NCBI GenBank assembly: GCA_041753575.1
Contig: JBGSUA010000102.1
Location: 23,944-87,943, forward strand
Length of the DNA: 64,000 bases
Direction: 5' to 3'
Source of the DNA: CG2-30-51-40 sp041753575
GTDB taxonomy: Bacteria; Desulfobacterota; DSM-4660; Desulfatiglandales; Desulfatiglandaceae
This document shows positions 18,032-26,900 of the stretch, one piece after another (within the stretch, counting starts at the first letter, position 1; each line of letters begins with the position of its first letter). The translations under genes were made by a program, and so were the position numbers. Below the pieces are notes generated by a model. It made no database searches. It was not told where the DNA came from and saw only the letters and a list, made by a program, of their open reading frames with translations.

Positions 18032-19177
18032 ATGAGAAAGAAATCACCGGGCAAGAGCAGGCTGTTTCAGGGAAATGAGGCAATTGTGGAAGGCGCTTTA
18101 GCAGTCGGGTGCCGATTTTTTGCCGGCTACCCCATTACGCCGGCCTCGGAGATAAGCGAGCTTCTCTCCGTAAGACTTCCCCAGAGGGGAGGGACCTTTA
18201 TTCAAATGGAAGATGAGATTGCGAGCATGGGTGCGGTTATCGGAGCATCCCTCGCGGGGATAAAATCCATGACCGCGACAAGCGGGCCTGGATTTTCTCT
18301 GATGCAGGAGAATCTTGGCTACGCATGCGTCGCCGAGGTTCCCTGCGTGGTTGTAAACGTGATGCGGGGAGGGCCAAGCACGGGCCTGCCTACCCATCCT
18401 TCACAGGGAGACGTAATGCAGGCGAGGTGGGGAACTCACGGCGACCATCCGGTCATAGTGCTGGCGGTTTCTTCGGTGAAGGACTCTTTCGAGATCACGG
18501 TCAAGGCCTTCAATCTATCAGAGTCTTTTCGCGTGCCGGTAATCATTCTCTCAGATGAGGTGGTGGCTCATACGAGGGAGTCCTTTGTGTTACCGGAATC
18601 GGAAAAGGTGGCGGTAATTGACAGGCAAAAGCCCAACATGCCTCCCGAGTGGTATATTCCCTATGCTGACAACAGCCGTGGGGTGCCTCCCATGGCGGCA
18701 TTTGGGGAGGGATATCGCTATCATGTAACGGGCCTTATCCACGATGTCAGGGGATTTCCGACCGAACGCGCCGACGAGATAGAACCATTCATGAAGCGGC
18801 TTTTCCGCAAGGTGACACAGGGATTTGACGAGATAATCCTGACTGATCCTTTCATGACCGATGATGCCGATGTGTGCGTGATCGCATACGGCTCTGTTGC
18901 CCGATCGGCGCGAAGGGCGGTGGTGGAGGCCCGCGCGAAGGGACTGAGGGCGGGGATGCTTCAGTTGATCACCCTTTTCCCATTCCCCAGACATGCCGTA
19001 GAGGAGGTACTCGCGAGGTGCAAGTCGGTGATAGTTCCTGAGATGAACATGGGGCAGATAAGCCGAGAGGTGAAAAGGGTCAACAGTACCGACTGCCGTG
19101 TCGTCAAGCACAATCGTATTGATGGAAGATTGATAACCCCTGGGGAGATACTTGGCAGGATCATGGAGATCCAATAA
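18032..19177 (+). CDS. korA: 2-oxoacid:ferredoxin oxidoreductase, alpha subunit
   Basis: A 381-residue alpha subunit with the Pyr-type ThDP domain start (FQGNEAIVEGALAVGCRFFAG, YPITPASEI), the conserved QMEDEIASMGAVIGAS, ATSGPGFSLMQEN and RGGPSTGLPT motifs, and a C-terminal transketolase-C-like domain. With the beta and gamma subunits it oxidatively decarboxylates a 2-oxoacid such as 2-oxoglutarate or a branched-chain oxoacid, with CoA, to the acyl-CoA and reduced ferredoxin. The start is at MRKKSPG, after GGAGAAGG; an upstream open frame from 17933 overlaps the delta subunit and is rejected. Substrate cannot be decided between Kor and Vor types. Confidence 0.92.
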   Translation: MRKKSPGKSRLFQGNEAIVEGALAVGCRFFAGYPITPASEISELLSVRLPQRGGTFIQMEDEIASMGAVIGASLAGIKSMTATSGPGFSLMQENLGYACVAEVPCVVVNVMRGGPSTGLPTHPSQGDVMQARWGTHGDHPVIVLAVSSVKDSFEITVKAFNLSESFRVPVIILSDEVVAHTRESFVLPESEKVAVIDRQKPNMPPEWYIPYADNSRGVPPMAAFGEGYRYHVTGLIHDVRGFPTERADEIEPFMKRLFRKVTQGFDEIILTDPFMTDDADVCVIAYGSVARSARRAVVEARAKGLRAGMLQLITLFPFPRHAVEEVLARCKSVIVPEMNMGQISREVKRVNSTDCRVVKHNRIDGRLITPGEILGRIMEIQ

Positions 19178-19189
19178 CGGGAGGATTTG

Positions 19190-20035
19190 ATGCCTCAAGA
19201 GATAACAAAGCTCATTCACAAATATCTGCGGCACGACAAAAAGTTTCCCCATGTCTGGTGCCCGGGCTGCGGAAACGGGATAGTGCTGGGTTCCCTGATA
19301 AGGGCCATAGACAATATCGGCCTCAGCAAGGACGGTATCGTTTTGGCATCCGGCATAGGATGTTCGGGCAGGATGCCTGTTTATGTGGATTTTAATACCC
19401 TCCATACAACACATGGGAGGGCCCTTACCTTTGCGACAGGCATGAAGCTGGCAAAGCCGTCCCTCAATGTAATTACCGTTATGGGGGATGGTGACGCTAC
19501 GGCCATAGGAGGAAACCATTTTATCCACGCTGCCCGCAGGAATCTCGATCTTACGGCGATTATCATAAACAACCAGATCTATGGCATGACAGGAGGTCAG
19601 TTTTCACCCACAACCCCTTATGGAAGCCTTGCCACCACCTCCATCTGGGGCCATATAGAACATGCCTTCTCCATCGCCGACCTGGCCGTGACGGCAGGCG
19701 CGGCCTTTGTGGCAAGGGGCACTGTTTATCATGTGCAGATGCTCGACGAGGTAATTGAAAAGGCCATAAGGAAGAGGGGCTTTGCGGTGGTAGAGGTAAT
19801 GTCAAATTGTCACGTTCAGTTCGGCAGGCGCAATCAGATGGGAGATCCCGTGACCATGCTCAAGTGGTTTAAGGAGAGGGCAATAACCGTTGAGAAGGCT
19901 TCCGGTATAGGACACGCTGAAATGAAGGGAAGATTTACAATTGGAATCCTGGCCGATGAAGAAAAGCCTGTCTATACGGAACAGTACGAGAAGATAAGGG
20001 AAAAGGCCATGGCGACGGAGGAACAGAAAAAGTGA
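19190..20035 (+). CDS. korB: 2-oxoacid:ferredoxin oxidoreductase, beta (ThDP) subunit
   Basis: A 281-residue beta subunit with the cluster- and ThDP-associated WCPGCGNG motif, a second conserved cysteine in GIGCSGRMP, the ThDP/Mg motif MGDGDATAIGGNH and its partner IIINNQIYGMTGGQ. It binds ThDP between alpha and beta and is the catalytic centre. GGGAGG five bases before ATG 19190 sets the start. Its TGA overlaps the gamma subunit GTG (GTGA at 20032), indicating coupled translation. Confidence 0.93.
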   Translation: MPQEITKLIHKYLRHDKKFPHVWCPGCGNGIVLGSLIRAIDNIGLSKDGIVLASGIGCSGRMPVYVDFNTLHTTHGRALTFATGMKLAKPSLNVITVMGDGDATAIGGNHFIHAARRNLDLTAIIINNQIYGMTGGQFSPTTPYGSLATTSIWGHIEHAFSIADLAVTAGAAFVARGTVYHVQMLDEVIEKAIRKRGFAVVEVMSNCHVQFGRRNQMGDPVTMLKWFKERAITVEKASGIGHAEMKGRFTIGILADEEKPVYTEQYEKIREKAMATEEQKK

Positions 20036-20619
20036 GCGGAAGGCGATATGAGGTCAGGCTCAGCGGTTCAGGAGGCCAGGGTATAATCATGGCTGCTATT
20101 CTCCTGGCAGAAGGCGCGGCGGTGTATGGAGGAAAACAGGTTGCTCAGACTCAGAGTTACGGCCCGGAGGCGCGGGGAGGGAGCAGCAAGGCCGAGGTCG
20201 TAATAAGCGATGAGCCTATTGACTATCCCAAGGCCCTTATCCCGGATCTCCTGCTCGCGATGAACCAGGCATCCTGCGATCTTTATTCAACGGACCTCAA
20301 GGCCGAAGGGCTCATAATCGTTGATTCAACCAACGTCAGCCAGCCTCCTCCGGGAAGGACTATTGCGATTCCGTTTACCGGCATTGCCAGAAAAGAGATC
20401 GGTAGAGAACTTGTAGCCAATATGGTCGCCCTTGGGGCTGTCGCGTACTTATGCCCGGTGGTGACAGAGGGAGCTGTGGAGGCTGCCTTGATCGCGAGGG
20501 TCCCTCCTGGCACACAGACTCTAAACCGCAAGGCCTTCAGGGCAGGGGTTAGGGAGGCCCGCAAGATAGATACCGGAAAGCTGAGGCATCATCCTCAAGG
20601 CGAAGAAATAGAGGTATGA
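20032..20619 (+). CDS. korC: 2-oxoacid:ferredoxin oxidoreductase, gamma subunit
   Basis: A 195-residue gamma subunit with the typical start (EVRLSGSGGQGIIMAAILLAE) and QTQSYGPEARGGSSKAEVVIS. This is the CoA-binding gamma domain of Kor/Vor/Ior complexes. It starts with GTG in a four-base overlap with the beta subunit and completes a delta-alpha-beta-gamma operon. A short hairpin with a T run follows about 40 bases past its stop. Confidence 0.92.
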   Translation: MSGRRYEVRLSGSGGQGIIMAAILLAEGAAVYGGKQVAQTQSYGPEARGGSSKAEVVISDEPIDYPKALIPDLLLAMNQASCDLYSTDLKAEGLIIVDSTNVSQPPPGRTIAIPFTGIARKEIGRELVANMVALGAVAYLCPVVTEGAVEAALIARVPPGTQTLNRKAFRAGVREARKIDTGKLRHHPQGEEIEV

Positions 20620-20659
20620 GGGAAGCTTCTCAATATGGGGCTTATCCTGCCCTATATCA

Positions 20660-20683
20660 GCTCCATGATGGAGCCTAGTTTTT
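20660..20683 (+). terminator. Weak candidate terminator after the kor operon
   Basis: GCTCC-ATGAT-GGAGC (20660-20674; the palindrome extends to seven bases each side around a central G) is followed by CTAG and five T. It lies between the converging kor operon and the ferritin-like gene and overlaps the end of the latter. The stem is short, so confidence is low. Confidence 0.35.
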
Positions 20684-20980
20684 GAGTCGGGATATGATCT
20701 CTTCAACCTCCTCGTAGCCTTCCCTGTAGAAGTTTTCCTCCTCAGGGTCGAGTTCGCGCAGGAGCCGCAGGAATTCTCCCGCGTGCTCCTTTTCCTCATT
20801 GGCGATGTCCAGCAGTACCGTCCTTGCCAGGTCGTTGTCCGTGCTCTCCGCGGTCTGCTGATAAAGCTGAATGGCTTCATACTCAGCGGCGATCAAGAAT
20901 CTGATCGTCCGCACCAGCTCTTCGCGGCTCAGTTTTCTATCATTCCTGAGTACGGTAAATGGATTGCAGAACTCCGGCAT
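20675..20980 (-). CDS. Small ferritin-like protein of the encapsulin-cargo type
   Basis: A 101-residue, mostly helical protein. EEL...IRFLIAAEYEAIQLY supplies the first helix with a metal-ligand Glu, and LLDIANEEKEHAGEFLRLL supplies the Glu...GluxxHis pattern. This is half a ferritin four-helix bundle, so it should assemble as a dimer or higher oligomer to make ferroxidase centres. The sequence closely follows what I recall of the ferritin-like domain fused to encapsulin in Pyrococcus furiosus (ELDAINLYEQMA, VAREEKAHVGEF, LLNLDPEQ). No encapsulin gene is in the window, and the C-terminus (EEVEEIISRLKN) does not look like a shell-targeting peptide. AGGAGGTG precedes the ATG. The expected role is iron oxidation and storage, perhaps oxidative-stress defence. 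Confidence 0.8.
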   Translation of the reverse strand: MPEFCNPFTVLRNDRKLSREELVRTIRFLIAAEYEAIQLYQQTAESTDNDLARTVLLDIANEEKEHAGEFLRLLRELDPEEENFYREGYEEVEEIISRLKN

Positions 20981-21668
20981 ATAGCACCTCCTGATTCGTT
21001 ACGTAAGGCCGTCTTATGGCTATCGAGCCGTAACATTATCAGATAGCCGGTTTAATGGAAAGGCCTTAACCGATCAAGAAATGGCCTTAGGTTTTAATGT
21101 TGACTAATCCATCAGGCTGCAGCGTCAAACCTTCCTGATTCGTGGGGGGCGCATCCTTATTCCCAATGCGCGGAAGGCGTTATCCATGGAGCGTATGGTC
21201 ACCCGCCTTGCGAGCAATAAAGAACTCAACAAAATAGTCTATGGTGTCACTTTCGACAAGTACCGCTGTCTAATCCGCAAAGGCGATAGTGTTCAAGTCA
21301 TGGCTGCCATCCGAGATCCTGTTGTCTCTTTACTGCGCATTGGGGATTTCGTCTTATCCCGCCCTCCCTACTGACTTGTGCCAGGCTCATAACAGTGGAC
21401 CTGATTTTCCTGGCATGAAGGAAGATTCCGGAATAAGATATGTATGGTATGGTGTATGATCTCATCCGGCTGTCTTCTTTGATTTGAATGTTATTGTTGG
21501 TAAAGGCAGTTTGTCATGCCTCAGGAGGAGGCCCTAAACATTGTGAACCGCATCAACTATGGCCGGCAATTTCGCTCCGCTTCAGTGCCATCCGGTTATG
21601 CGGGTCGTTTGTCGCGAGAGATTTAAGATTAGAAACGATGACAAATTGGATAGGGGGAAGGGGCGATC
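20981..21668. other. Gene-poor stretch with a transposase relic
   Basis: About 690 bases between the small ferritin gene and the secreted protein gene. It contains the transposase fragment at 21186 and otherwise no convincing gene. A short GCGCAT...ATGCGC inverted repeat near 21150 is visible, but its role is unclear. Confidence 0.4.
21186..21374 (+). pseudogene. Relic of an ISAs1/IS4-like transposase C-terminus
   Basis: The 62-codon frame contains VTFDKYRCLIRKGDSVQVMA followed by AIRDPVVSLLRIGDF. This resembles the C-terminal end of ISAs1-type DDE transposases (pattern VTFDEDRxxxRxGxAPQVMAxLRNxxxxLLR). The upstream catalytic part is missing and key positions are altered, so it is a degraded fragment, and no inverted repeats were identified. 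The match is from memory and moderate. Confidence 0.45.
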
Positions 21669-22556
21669 ATGAGAATAGCTATAGTTTTATCAATGTTTAT
21701 GGCCGTACTATCAACACCTGTTTTGTCTTATGCATCTGATAAGACATTGGAAACTTCCTACCTTATCGTAAGTGATATCACTGGCAATCTTTCTGATGGG
21801 CAACTGAAAGGGTTAGCCGACCAAGTTCAGGAAACACTGAATAGAATCCTTGCATTCTGGTCTGCTGATCCCGGAATAGCGCGATTTGGAAAAATAATGG
21901 TGGTTTTTGATGCGCCGCGCAGGGAAGTCTACTCGAGTGTTTTTTATTGGGACAAGAGGGGAGACCATAAAATACGCATTGTTAGGGTTTTCGGCGCTGA
22001 TGGAGCGCCTCAAATGATGGCGCATAAGCTTACGAGTGCCATATTCCCCCAAAAGGATAAATTGATTCGCAACATGATGGGTATTCTTACGGAGGCCCAA
22101 GTCGGCAATCCATTAACTTTTCCTATGTGCGGATTCAGCACTGACGACTGGGTATTGACTCTCTTGAAAACAAAATCATATATCCCCCTGAACGAATTGG
22201 GACCTGATCATGAGTCATGGGGCATGAAGGACGCTGGAGGCGGCAAACTCTCCATTCTTGATAAGGCAAAACAACACAAGGCCTATGCCGAAACCGGGTC
22301 CTTCGGCAACTATCTGTTTCAGATCTATGGAATCAACAAGATAAAGCAGTTCCAGCGGCTCTCCCATGAGAAGGATCGGCCATGGCGTGAGGTGTTCGGG
22401 ATCAGTATGAAAGAGCTTGAGGCGAATTGGCTCAAGGCTCTGAGGGTTAATGAAAAAGCGAAAGAGGAAAATATTTCTATAGTATCGAAGTTGATTGAAA
22501 GAGACCCGGGTAATGCTTGTGCGGAGGCGCAGCAACACGTGACGAGCAAAAGGTAA
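21669..22556 (+). CDS. Secreted protein resembling an inactive peptidase-MA-like domain
   Basis: A 295-residue protein with a clear signal peptide (residues 1-22, cleavage after SYASD or nearby) and a strong purine-rich ribosome binding site (GGGGGAAGGGG). The second half has the segment pattern of peptidase-MA/gluzincin-like proteins: AYAETGSFGNYLFQIYG, then RPWREVFGISMKELEANWL. Where the HExxH zinc motif should be there is MMAHKLTSAIF, with no second His and no Glu, so catalysis by the usual mechanism is unlikely. The function is unknown. It stands alone between intergenic stretches. The relationship is inferred from pattern, and the alternative is an unrelated periplasmic protein. Confidence 0.65.
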   Translation: MRIAIVLSMFMAVLSTPVLSYASDKTLETSYLIVSDITGNLSDGQLKGLADQVQETLNRILAFWSADPGIARFGKIMVVFDAPRREVYSSVFYWDKRGDHKIRIVRVFGADGAPQMMAHKLTSAIFPQKDKLIRNMMGILTEAQVGNPLTFPMCGFSTDDWVLTLLKTKSYIPLNELGPDHESWGMKDAGGGKLSILDKAKQHKAYAETGSFGNYLFQIYGINKIKQFQRLSHEKDRPWREVFGISMKELEANWLKALRVNEKAKEENISIVSKLIERDPGNACAEAQQHVTSKR

Positions 22557-23184
22557 GCAGAGGCAATACGATTATGTCATCTACCCCCCACGCCCTCAAA
22601 GGACCTGATCGCTGAGTCCTGGAGTCTGGAGAAGGATGCGGAGAAGATGCTCTAGGGGTTGGCGAGATGAGGAAGGAGAAACGGCCACGAGCACCAGCGA
22701 AATGTCGCGCCGAGTTCCGGAAGCTGAAGAAGGAGAAAATGATGTTGGAGGGACTGACAAACTCATGAGCATAGCTTCCACAGCGGCTGAAATGGGGCTC
22801 CACTCTGTGTGGGCTATCCGACCGGATCAAGGGACCATGTCTTGAAGATCTGTGGCGGCATAACGCCAAGCACCAGCCGGTGACCATGACAGAGGGAATC
22901 AGCGATTGATAATATAAACACTAGAATGGTGATTGAGAGCCTCTCTGAGCGAAAAGAGCATGCCGGGGGATTCTTAATGGATGGGCAGGCGGGAGAGACC
23001 AGGGCATCCATTACAAACTTGATGGCACTTGTGAGTAGCCTGAATACCTCATCCTCATCCGCCCTATATGGAGGTGGCACAGGAGCATCAGTAAACTAGA
23101 GGTCTGTGATCCGCCTCGTTAGAGCAAGATTTTTTATTGCCGAAAATCCTTTTTCAGCCCGCTTAACGCGTTTTAGAGGTCTTT
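22557..23184. other. Intergenic stretch of about 630 bases
   Basis: No full gene is visible. A short frame at 22690-22790 includes CRAEFRKLKKEKMMLEG, faintly like the coiled-coil part of an IS3-type OrfA, and a 57-codon frame lies at 22926-23099. Both could be decayed remnants. No regulatory site was identified with confidence. Confidence 0.35.
22926..23099 (+). CDS. Doubtful small ORF, 57 codons
   Basis: The frame reads from ATG 22926 to TAG 23099 and, without a Met, extends about 12 codons further upstream. Its composition is protein-like (SLSERKEHAGGFLMDGQ, ITNLMALVSSLNTSSSS), ending in a glycine/serine-rich tail. There is no clear ribosome binding site and I recognise no family. It could be the end of a broken gene. 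Confidence 0.2.
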   Translation: MVIESLSERKEHAGGFLMDGQAGETRASITNLMALVSSLNTSSSSALYGGGTGASVN

Positions 23185-23733
23185 ATGACTACAGCACTTT
23201 TGATCATAGACATTCAGAATGACTACTTTCCGGGTGGAGCCATGGAGGTGGTTGGGGCCATCGCTGCTTCCAAACAAGCCGGGATTCTGCTGGAGGCCTT
23301 TCGCCGGAAAGGTCGCCCTGTCATTTACATGCAACATGTCGCTGCGCGAGCAGGCGCAACGTTCTTTTTGCCCGACACCGTTGGCGCAGAGATTCATGAG
23401 TCAGTGTGTCCAGGGCCCGATGAGCCGGTTTTCCGGAAGCACTTCCCGAACAGCTTTCGCGAAACGGCGTTATTGGAGCATTTTCGTGGTGCCGGGATCT
23501 CTCGGCTTGTTATTGCCGGAATGATGACCCATATGTGTATTGATACAACTACACGCGCTGCTGCTGATCTAGGTTTTGTCTGTTCTCTGGCACACGACGC
23601 ATGTGCTGCCAGGGCTTTGTCGTTTAACGGCGTTCAGGTTTCTGCCGAGAGTGTTCAAGCTGCTTACCTTGCCGCCCTTAACGGTTTATTTGCGAAGGTA
23701 AAACCTGCCAATGAATTGTGCGCTGAACTTTGA
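23185..23733 (+). CDS. Isochorismatase-like cysteine hydrolase
   Basis: A 182-residue protein of the isochorismatase-like family with the catalytic triad visible. Asp9 lies in LLIIDIQNDYFPGGAM, the Lys is in VFRKHFPNSF (near residue 88), and the nucleophile Cys is in MMTHMCIDTTTRAA (near residue 118), preceded by the usual non-proline cis-peptide region. Members hydrolyse amides or vinyl ethers: nicotinamidase, N-carbamoylsarcosine amidase, isochorismatase. The substrate is not determinable. It appears monocistronic, with the kinase cluster starting 200 bases later under its own promoter-like sequence. Confidence 0.88.
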   Translation: MTTALLIIDIQNDYFPGGAMEVVGAIAASKQAGILLEAFRRKGRPVIYMQHVAARAGATFFLPDTVGAEIHESVCPGPDEPVFRKHFPNSFRETALLEHFRGAGISRLVIAGMMTHMCIDTTTRAAADLGFVCSLAHDACAARALSFNGVQVSAESVQAAYLAALNGLFAKVKPANELCAEL

Positions 23734-23842
23734 CAAGCTCTGCTACAGGACCGTGACGAGGATGCCCTTTCTCGCAAGCCCTTTCTTGTTCCAGGAGGAA
23801 ATCAGCTTGCCAGCTCCGAGATCCCAAGGGGGGATATTCTTT

Positions 23843-23871
23843 TTTATCAAGAGCCTGTTCCATGATATAAT
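23843..23871 (+). promoter_or_regulatory. Candidate promoter of the phosphorelay cluster
   Basis: A perfect -10 TATAAT at 23866-23871 is preceded at 17 bases by TTTATC (23843-23848), a weak -35. The kinase start codon is 80 bases downstream. Confidence 0.35.
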
Positions 23872-23950
23872 TATCGAGGCTTCAAATATGGTATCAATGC
23901 ATCTTCGATCGGTTCCAGTCTGACCTGATTGGAAGGTGAGGGGCATAGAG

Positions 23951-26900
23951 ATGAACCAGGATGGACAATTAGAGGAGAGTGGTTTTCCTCGCGGCAGGTT
24001 GGCGGAGCGGGAAGCTGCTAAAATCCGCTTATCGGACATGGAAGAGGCTCTGCGCAATGCCGTGGAGAGCTTTCGTTTCATATACGAAAACGCATCTTTT
24101 GGATATCAGATTTTGGATGAAGAGGCACGTATCTTTGAAGTGAACCCTGCATGGCTTAGCGCGTTGGGATATTCTCGTAAAGAGGTCATCGGCCGCCTGG
24201 TTGGTGATTTTCTCACCACGCACGGCCAAGATAAGTTCCGAGACACCCTTTCTAGATTAAAATCAACCGGGGAAATCCGCGGGATCGAATTGGATATGCT
24301 CGGAAAAGATGGATCGGCTATCCCTGTTATCCTGGATGGGCATATTACTAAAGATCAATCGGGCCGCTTCAAGCAGATTCATTTTATTCTGCATGGTCTT
24401 ACGGAGTCCATGCGCTCAAAGCAGGAATTAGAAGAAAGCCAGGAGAGACTTTCGCTCGCACTGGACGGGACCAAAATTGGAATATGGGATTGGGATTTGA
24501 CCAAAGGTAGGGCGTACTGGACAGAAAGAACCTTCAGCATATTAGGCTACGAAGCAAACGAGGTCGAACCTACCCTCAAAAATTGGAAGAAACTTGTTCA
24601 CCCTGATGACTGGCCAGGCGTCTCTGAGAATTTCAACCTTCATATAAAAGGGGAGATTCCTCTGTTTCTGGCCGAGTATCGAACGAGGAACAAGGCAGGA
24701 CAGTGGCAGTGGACCCAGACCAGGGGAAAGGTGTTCAGGGCTGGAGAGGATGAAAAGCCGGTCAGAATGGCCGGAGTTGTTGTGGACATCACTGACCGCA
24801 AAAGGGCGGAGGAGAGATTGCGGCTTGTCAACAGGGTCTTGAAGATGGTTAGCGAGTGCCATCAGGCCCTTGTTAGAGCATCGGATGAAGCGACCCTCCT
24901 AACCGGCTTTTGCCGCATACTTGTCGAGCGAGGAGCCTACAGAGTGGCTTGGATAGGCTTTGCGGACAAGGATGATCCTGGGTCTTTGCGCCCCGTTGCG
25001 AAGGCAGGTATTGAAAAAGATCATCTCGACACCATTAACATGACCTGGGCCGATGCCGAGTGCGGACACACCCCGGCCGATACAGCCATCCGCAGTGGGC
25101 AGCCTGTCATCTGCCGGAATATTGCCGTGGAAAGTTTAATCGGTCCTTTATCCGAAGCCCAGAAACTTGGTGGCTGTATCTCTTTGGTAGCCTTGCCGCT
25201 CCGGCATGGTGGCGGAGTCCTTGGGGCCTTGGTGGTGTTTGGAGAAGAAGCGTGTACTTTCGACGAAGAGCATATGAAATTGCTGGGAGAACTGGCAGAT
25301 GACCTCGCTTACGGCATCAATGCCTTACGCGTGCGCTCTGAACTGGAGCAGGCCGAGTCGGCCGGCCGTAAAGCGAATCAAATGCTTATCAACATAATCG
25401 AATTCCTGCCGGATGCCACGTTTGTGGTTGATCAGGATAAGCGTATCATCGCCTGGAACCGCGCTTGCGAAACCATGACCGGCGTGAAAAAGCAGGCCTT
25501 AATTGGCCTCGGAGATTACGCTTACGCCGAGCCGTTCTTTGGCGAGCGTCGCCCGATCCTGATTGATTTGCTGGATCTCCCATCGTCCGAGACTGAGAGG
25601 GCTTATAAATATATCCATCGAAAAGGGGACCAGATTTATGCCGAGTCCTTTATCCAGCGGCTGCATGACGGTCAGGGGGCGCATCTCTGGTGCGTTGCCG
25701 AGCCTTTGTACGACCCAGAGGGCCAGCGTTGCGGCGCTATTGAGGTCATTCGGGATGTGACTGAGCAGAAGTGTGCTGAGGAGGAGCTCAGACATAGCGG
25801 AGAGCGATATCGAACCCTTGTGGAAGAGAGCTTCGACGGCATCTTTGTGCAAAGGGGTACCAAGATTGTGTTCGCCAGTTCCAGATTGTATGAGATGCTG
25901 GGTTACGGCAAAGGAGAGCTGGAGGGGCTCGATCACTGGATTGTATATCATCCCGCTTATCACGAGATAACGAAAGAAAGAGCACAGGCAAGGATGCGCG
26001 GGGAAGAGGCGCCTTCTCATTACGAGGTGAAACTGCAAAGGAAAGACGGGTCGTCTTTTGAGGGTGAAATCAGAGCGAAGGCCATCTGCCTGGATGGAGA
26101 AGCCGGAGTCCAGGTTTGGGTAAGGGATATCAGTGAGCGCAAGGAAGCTGAAAAACGACTTAGTGACAGTGAACGGAAATATCGGGAACTGGTGGAACTG
26201 GCCAACAGCATTATACTGCGCTGGAACTCGAACGGCCAGGTCACGTTTCTGAACGAATTCGGACAGAAATTCTTTGGATACTCAGAAGAGGAGATTCTCG
26301 GCCGCCAGGTGGTGGATACGATTGTACCGCAAGCGGAGAGTGGCGGCCGAGACCTGGGCCGGTTGATGGCACAGATCACTGCCAACCCGAAAGCGTTCGA
26401 GCGAAACATCAATGAGAACATTCGACGCAACGGGGAGCGGGTCTGGATTGAGTGGGCCAACAGGATAATCACCGACGATAAGGGAAAAGTGGCTGAAGTC
26501 CTGAGTATCGGCACTGACGTTACGGAACGAAGAACGGCACAAGAAGCGCTCCGGCAGGCCCATATTGAGCTTGAGCATCGTGTGGCCGAGCGCACCGTGG
26601 AGCTGGCTCAAGCAAAAAAGCGGGCGGAAACGGCCGATCATTTGAAATCGGCCTTCCTGGCCACCATGTCGCACGAGTTGCGCACCCCCCTCAATTCGAT
26701 AATCGGCTTCACCGGAATCATCCTGCAAGGATTGGCGGGGCCGTTGAATCTCGAGCAGACCAAGCAGCTCGAAATGGTTCGAAGCAGCTCTCGTCACTTG
26801 CTGGCCCTTATCAACGACGTGCTGGACATTTCAAAGATTGAAGCCGGGCAGCTTCAGGTCGCCAGTGAACGCTTTGATGTGCGCGAATGCATAACTAAGG

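Noticed and set aside
22690..22790. IS3 OrfA-like coiled-coil segment
   Set aside because: Only about 20 residues look similar, the frame stops quickly and no helix-turn-helix or OrfB follows.
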